Shown here: in pieces, positions 60,131-64,000 of the stretch
Layout of the letters: every line of letters begins with the position of its first letter
Position numbering within the stretch: the stretch's first letter is position 1
NCBI RefSeq assembly: GCF_904848665.1
Contig: NZ_CAJHCQ010000003.1
Coordinates: 412,148-476,147 of the forward strand
Length of the DNA: 64,000 nt
Source: Paraburkholderia hiiakae
Lineage (GTDB): Bacteria > Pseudomonadota > Gammaproteobacteria > Burkholderiales > Burkholderiaceae
Direction of reading: 5' to 3'
Position numbers and translations under genes: made by a program
The notes under the pieces: model-generated
What the model saw: the letters and a program-made list of their open reading frames with translations, nothing else
Database searches by the model: none
What the model was told of the DNA's origin: nothing

Positions 60131-62611
60131 TCAGCCGTGGTGGTGATCGTCGTGATTGTTGCCGCTGGCGCGCTCTTGCGGATGAGGCGCGGGCTGCGGT
60201 TGCGCACGCGGTTGGGGCTGCGGCTGCACTCGGGCCTCCGCGTGCTGCTGCGGCTGGGGCTGGGGCTGCGGATGGAACTCCTGGCGCGGTTGCGGCTGCG
60301 GGCGGACTTCGGCGCGCTGCTGCGGTTGCGGCTGCGGATGGAATTCCTGACGCGGCTGGGGCTGCGGCTGCGGACGGACTTCAGCACGCTGTTGCGGCTG
60401 CGGCTGGGCTTGCGCCTGCGGATGGAACTCGGGGCGCGCCTCCGACTGCTGCGCCGGCCGCGCCTCGGCTTGCGGCGCGTGTTGTGCCGCGGCGGGCTCG
60501 GGCATCCGTTGCTGCGGTTGCGCCTGCGGCTGGCCATGTGCCGCGTCACGCTGCTCCTGCATCGCGACGGCGGGCGGTCTGCCTGCCTCGTTGCCCTCCG
60601 GCTGGCCATGCGTGGCCATCGGCGCGTGCGGCTGCGTCCATGCTGGCTGATGCGCTTCGCCGCGCGCCGCGTTTGCCGCGTTCATCGCGCCCGGACCCGG
60701 CTGGCCGGCTGCGGGTGCGCCGCCTTCCGGACGACCGGCGAACTGCGGCGGGCGCGGCACGCCGTGTTCTTGCGCGGCAGCGGGCGGCACGCCCGGCTGG
60801 CCATGCTCGGGGCTACGCGGCGTGGCGTTGGCGGCTGCTGCGCCGGGTTGGGGTGCGCCGCCAGGCATGCCTGGACGGCCTGCTTGCGCCTGCGGCGCGG
60901 CCGGCCTGCCGGCCGCGCCGAGCAGCGGCGAATGCGGCGGCACGACGCGCACGTTCTGGACGGGCCACGCGCCATGCGAAGCCGGAGCGAACGGCGAGGA
61001 GGGCGCATGCGCCGGTGCCGAGACGCGCACCACGGGCGCACCCGCGCCCGGCACCGTGCCGCCGGTGTGGGCGAAGCGCTGCGCGAGATTGTCGTGGAAC
61101 GCAGGCGGTGCGACCGGCGCGCGCGTGGCCACGACCTGGCGCTGGTTGAGCGCCGCGGGCGGCCGGTAGTCGGCGCGACGCATATTGGGCCCGAAGCTGC
61201 CCTGCACGGGCGCGATGCCGGGCGTACCCGGGTTGATACGCGCATTGCGCCATTGCTGCGGATCGACATGCTGCGCGAAGCGAGAGACCGGCTGACCGTG
61301 GACGAACGCCGTGGCCGGCACGGCCGTCACCGCGCCCGGCGCGCGATAGTTCACATAGGTGTTGCGAACGTTGATATTCGTGATGTTGACGTCACGCCGG
61401 TAATTGTTGACGACGACGGTCTGGTTCACGCGCTGGTAGTAGTTCGGGCTCCAGCCGCCCCAGTGCGGATGCCACGGCTCGCCCGGCCCGAGCGCGAACC
61501 ACGCGACGCCTGCGGCCGCGACGCCGCCCACGGCGAGGTTGACGCCCCAGTCCGTGCCGCCATCTCCGCCGCCCACGAACGCCACCAGCGCCGGCGCATA
61601 GACCGGCGGCGCGCTCTCGACGTTCGGGCCGGGCACCCAGGCCCATGAATCGTCGACGTACGCCCAGCGGCCGTAGTGATACGGCGCGAAGCCCCAGGGC
61701 GCGTCATCGACCCACGTCCAGCCCCACGGCGCCTGCCACACCCAGTGGCCGTCGTGATACGGCGCCCAGCCAGCGGGCACCGAGTTCGGGGTCCAGACTT
61801 CGCCGTACTGCGGATCGCTGCGCCACGTACCGTTGTTGTCGAGGTCCTGATAGCCCGGGACGTCACGCGAGACATAACGCGCCGAGACCGAACGGTCTTC
61901 GGCGGCGTCGCGTGCGAGGGACCACTGGTCGAAAGTGTCCGGCGGCGGCGCTGCATCGCTTGCCACCTGTTGCAGGTCGGTACCGGCGAAGCGGATCTGC
62001 TGACCGGCCGTCATCGGCGTCTGACCGTTTTCGCCGTACACGGTCACGCTGCCGCTGCGCACGGTGACGGTCGTGCTGCTGCCGTCGGGCGCCACATCCA
62101 CGCGATAGTCACCGGGGCTCGTCACGCCGAGTGCGAGGTTCGGCGTATCGATTTCATACGAGGTGCCGGGCGGGACTTCGCGCACACGCGTCGAGAGCGT
62201 GCCTTGCGCCATTTTGAGCTGCGCGGTTTGATCGTCGAGGTTGAGGACGTCGAGGCTCGTCTGCGCGCCGAGGCGCACCGCCGTCGAGCCGATATGCAAC
62301 TCCGAGCGCCCGTTGGCGTCGTTCCAGAGCTGGTCGCCGGTCGTGAGCGGGCGGTTGAGCTGCGCGTACGACCAGTCGCTCGCGCCGGCTGGCTCGGTGG
62401 TCACGGCGCCGGCCATGTAGTCGAGGCGCGCAACGCGGCTGGGCGGATCGCCGCCCGTGGCGGCGGGGGCGGCCGCGGCATCGGGCGGCGCCTCCTGCGC
62501 GAAGACCGCGGGCGCGACGGCGAGGTTCAGCGCCGCGAGCGCGGCGAGTGCAAACAGCGTGCGCCGGGACGTGCGGCGAAACTGGGTGATCGTAGGTGTG
62601 CGCGTTGTCAT
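60131..62611 (-). CDS. FecR/DUF6600 domain protein with Pro/Gln-rich tail
   Basis: The 826-residue protein has a signal peptide (VFA-QE, about 38), a FecR-like beta domain (about 55-215), then Trp/Tyr-rich DUF6600 sequence with repeated GWAPYHDGHWVW and GFAPYHYGRWAYV motifs (about 270-340) and a Gly/Val segment that may cross a membrane. From about residue 450 it is Pro/Ala/Gln/His low complexity, ending in tandem repeats and NNHDDHHHG. DUF6600 proteins are cell-surface or periplasmic with no known function; the His-rich tail could bind metal. It is monocistronic. Confidence 0.88.
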   Translation of the reverse strand: MTTRTPTITQFRRTSRRTLFALAALAALNLAVAPAVFAQEAPPDAAAAPAATGGDPPSRVARLDYMAGAVTTEPAGASDWSYAQLNRPLTTGDQLWNDANGRSELHIGSTAVRLGAQTSLDVLNLDDQTAQLKMAQGTLSTRVREVPPGTSYEIDTPNLALGVTSPGDYRVDVAPDGSSTTVTVRSGSVTVYGENGQTPMTAGQQIRFAGTDLQQVASDAAPPPDTFDQWSLARDAAEDRSVSARYVSRDVPGYQDLDNNGTWRSDPQYGEVWTPNSVPAGWAPYHDGHWVWQAPWGWTWVDDAPWGFAPYHYGRWAYVDDSWAWVPGPNVESAPPVYAPALVAFVGGGDGGTDWGVNLAVGGVAAAGVAWFALGPGEPWHPHWGGWSPNYYQRVNQTVVVNNYRRDVNITNINVRNTYVNYRAPGAVTAVPATAFVHGQPVSRFAQHVDPQQWRNARINPGTPGIAPVQGSFGPNMRRADYRPPAALNQRQVVATRAPVAPPAFHDNLAQRFAHTGGTVPGAGAPVVRVSAPAHAPSSPFAPASHGAWPVQNVRVVPPHSPLLGAAGRPAAPQAQAGRPGMPGGAPQPGAAAANATPRSPEHGQPGVPPAAAQEHGVPRPPQFAGRPEGGAPAAGQPGPGAMNAANAARGEAHQPAWTQPHAPMATHGQPEGNEAGRPPAVAMQEQRDAAHGQPQAQPQQRMPEPAAAQHAPQAEARPAQQSEARPEFHPQAQAQPQPQQRAEVRPQPQPQPRQEFHPQPQPQQRAEVRPQPQPRQEFHPQPQPQPQQHAEARVQPQPQPRAQPQPAPHPQERASGNNHDDHHHG
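60239..60430 (-). repeat. Tandem Pro/Gln repeats in the DUF6600 protein tail
   Basis: A unit of about 22-24 residues, QQRAEVRPQPQP followed by RQEFHPQPQP, occurs twice and is followed by a degenerate copy beginning QQHAEARVQPQP. The DNA repeats (CTGCGG-type) are nearly identical and could recombine. Confidence 0.8.
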
Positions 62612-62840
62612 CTTTGTTCTCCTGTCGATGGGACTTGGCGCTTTGGTGCTTCAGCGCTGATTGCCATCCCATGCAGGGCACTGTATCTGGCGGGCTTGTT
62701 TCCATGCTCACGGATTTGTTAAGGCTTATGCACCAGATGTAACAGAACGTGTGACCGCGGGCGGAACGCGAGCTTTTGCGCGCGAAATCGGCAATTTTGT
62801 TGGATATTTGTCAGCTAATTCGACGTGCTCGCGAGGCGTT
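62612..62840. other. Intergenic region between the DUF6600 and ArsR-type genes
   Basis: The 229-bp gap is AT-richer than neighbouring DNA and should hold the DUF6600 gene promoter. No ORF or clear promoter is seen. Confidence 0.4.
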
Positions 62841-63563
62841 TTACGGACCGACGAGCGCATCGAATTCGTGCCGTCCCTTGGGTGTGATGCGCAGCACGCG
62901 CGGGCGGCTCGTCCGCTCGATCCAGCCGCCGTGCGTCCACGAATCGAGCAGCGCCGCGCCGAGCGCGCCGCCCAGGTGCGGCCTGCGCTCGCTCCAGTCG
63001 AGACAGGTACAGGCGAAGCGCCGCCGCCGTGCGCGCAGCGCGGCAACGTCCACGCCCCAGGCCGCGAGACGCGCCGCGCCCTCGGGCGTGGCTTCGAGCG
63101 TGTCGCCGTCGCGCACCAGCAGGCCGCCTTCCACGAGGCGCTCGAACACCTGCACGGCCACTTCGCCTGCCATGTGGTCGTAACAGGTGCGCGCATGGCG
63201 CATCTCCAGCGGCACCGTACGCGCGGGGCGGGGCGCCGGGCGCTGCGACGTGATGGCGTTGGACGCATGCGCGACGTTCATGAACGCCTCGATCGCTGCC
63301 GCGATCTCGGGGTTGGCGATCCGGTAGTACCGGTGACGCCCGCGCACGTCGAGCGCGAGCAGGCCGCCGTCGGTCAGGCGCGCGAGGTGGCCGCTCGCCG
63401 CCGAAGGCGAGAGGCCCGCGATCATCGTGAGTTCGCCCGCGGGCCGCGCGCTGCCGTCCATGAGCGCCCACAGCATGGCGGCGCGCCCGGGATCGGCGAG
63501 CAGCGCGGCAACGCGCGCGAGGCCTGGGAAGTGGCTCGATTCGTCTGCGGCGGGGAGGTTCAT
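62841..63563 (-). CDS. ArsR-family winged-helix regulator
   Basis: The 240-residue protein has an N-terminal ArsR-type winged HTH (about 12-95) with LADPGRAAMLWALMDG, GLSPSAASGHLARLTDGGLL and RGRHRYYRIANPEIAAAIE. A C-terminal helical domain of about 130 residues contains a cysteine pair region (FACTCLDWSERRPHLGG). The latter resembles ArsR proteins that sense oxidants or metals, but the ligand is unknown. The upstream region abuts IS110 sequence, which may have disturbed its promoter. Confidence 0.85.
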   Translation of the reverse strand: MNLPAADESSHFPGLARVAALLADPGRAAMLWALMDGSARPAGELTMIAGLSPSAASGHLARLTDGGLLALDVRGRHRYYRIANPEIAAAIEAFMNVAHASNAITSQRPAPRPARTVPLEMRHARTCYDHMAGEVAVQVFERLVEGGLLVRDGDTLEATPEGAARLAAWGVDVAALRARRRRFACTCLDWSERRPHLGGALGAALLDSWTHGGWIERTSRPRVLRITPKGRHEFDALVGP

Positions 63564-63834
63564 GGCGGCTTATATGGGCGCCTCCCGGTTTGCCAGGTGA
63601 TGTTCAATGTGCGGCGCACAGGATCAGGTTGCAGACTTATATCCGGCCTTTGATGCGGACACGGGTCCGCCGGCCCTGATGGAATTTGCCGGGGAAGGCC
63701 TCATCTCCTGGGAGTCCTCGAAGGACCGCCCGCCATTCAGGCTTGCTTCCCCGCGGTCCGACCTGTTTTGCCATCACGCGTACATCTACCTGCGCAACCT
63801 ATGGGCGGTCCAACTCCTATAGTGCGTTGATCTT
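63564..63834. other. Gap between the ArsR gene and the IS110 transposase, probably IS end sequence
   Basis: The 271-bp gap must contain the right end of the IS110-family element and the junction with host DNA. No typical terminal inverted repeat is visible, as expected for IS110. Small hairpins occur, e.g. GTCC-TTCGA-GGAC near 63720. A 71-codon ORF on the plus strand (63607-63822) is not supported. Confidence 0.45.
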
Positions 63835-64000
63835 CTACGCGGCGTGAGCCGCGTAGCCTGATTGGTACGTGCGACCGTGCGCGAGCAGTGCCCAGATCGT
63901 GCGCGCCATCTTGTTGGCCAGCGCCACCACCGCCACGTTGAACGGTCGTCGCGCCAGCAGACATTGCAGAGCTTCGCTCAGGTGTTTGCCATGTGTGAGC
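63835..64000 (-). mobile_element. IS110-family transposase, C-terminal fragment running off the window
   Basis: The last 54 codons read through NVAVVALANKMARTIWALL and end AHGRTYQSGYAAHAA, the typical C-terminus of IS110 DEDD transposases (RuvC-like plus Tnp domain with catalytic Ser). The frame is open to the window edge. Whether the element is intact cannot be seen. Confidence 0.88.

Noticed and set aside
60074..61648. Long plus-strand ORF (524 codons) rich in Arg and Leu
   Set aside because: It is the antisense of the repetitive DUF6600 gene; composition is the mirror of Pro/Gln codons and there is no domain.
63607..63822. 71-codon plus-strand ORF next to the IS110 fragment
   Set aside because: No ribosome site or known motif; likely spans the IS end.

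Overview
The window is GC-rich chromosomal DNA from a beta-proteobacterium of the Burkholderiaceae, most like Paraburkholderia, Caballeronia or Burkholderia. The evidence is gene order (ubiG-ompA-gyrA, serC-pheA-hisC-tyrA-aroA-cmk-rpsA-ihfB-lapA-lapB, ugd-hldA-hldD-cysM, rpsP-rimM-trmD-rplS), separate tyrA and aroA genes, and protein sequences typical of that family. No tRNA, rRNA or CRISPR array was seen.

Layout. 1-4.9 kb: start of ubiG, ompA, gyrA and a DUF2059 secreted protein. 5-13.9 kb: the mixed-function supraoperon for serine and aromatic amino acids, CMP kinase, ribosomal protein S1 and IHF-beta. 14-21 kb: lapA/lapB, then nucleotide-sugar and heptose genes for LPS (ugd, hldA, hldD), a ComEA-like protein and cysM. 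21-25 kb: mltB, a deacetylase, an enoyl-CoA hydratase and a lipase-like hydrolase. 25.4-27.9 kb: metNIQ methionine uptake. 28-33.8 kb: etfBA, an acyl-CoA dehydrogenase, dadA and a divergent lrp-type regulator. 33.8-37 kb: a radical SAM gene behind a near-consensus LexA box, a TM2 membrane protein and a soluble sugar dehydrogenase-like protein. 37-39.6 kb: the rpsP operon behind a clear sigma-70 promoter. 39.6-48.4 kb: Nudix, CobD/CbiB-like, DUF2007, rsgA, M48 protease, orn, mog, darP, pmbA and folA.

48.5-58.7 kb is the accessory region and the most interesting part. A minus-strand operon encodes, in transcription order, two small secreted proteins, a repeat protein, a large Ser/Asn-rich repeat protein, a C39-type peptidase, a secreted protein with a leader-like motif, an outer-membrane barrel with a coiled-coil N-terminus, and a sigma-54 activator. 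The last five structural genes follow the B-C-D-E-F order of the Pseudomonas Fap functional-amyloid operon, although the subunits have diverged strongly. A strong sigma-54 (-24/-12) promoter lies directly upstream of the first gene. A second, paralogous sigma-54 activator is transcribed divergently, and two perfect palindromes lie between. I read this as a Fap-like amyloid or adhesin fibre system controlled by two VpsR-like activators, one of them encoded inside the operon.

59-64 kb: thyA, a FecR/DUF6600 protein with a long Pro/Gln-rich tail, an ArsR-type regulator, and the 3' end of an IS110-family transposase running off the right edge.
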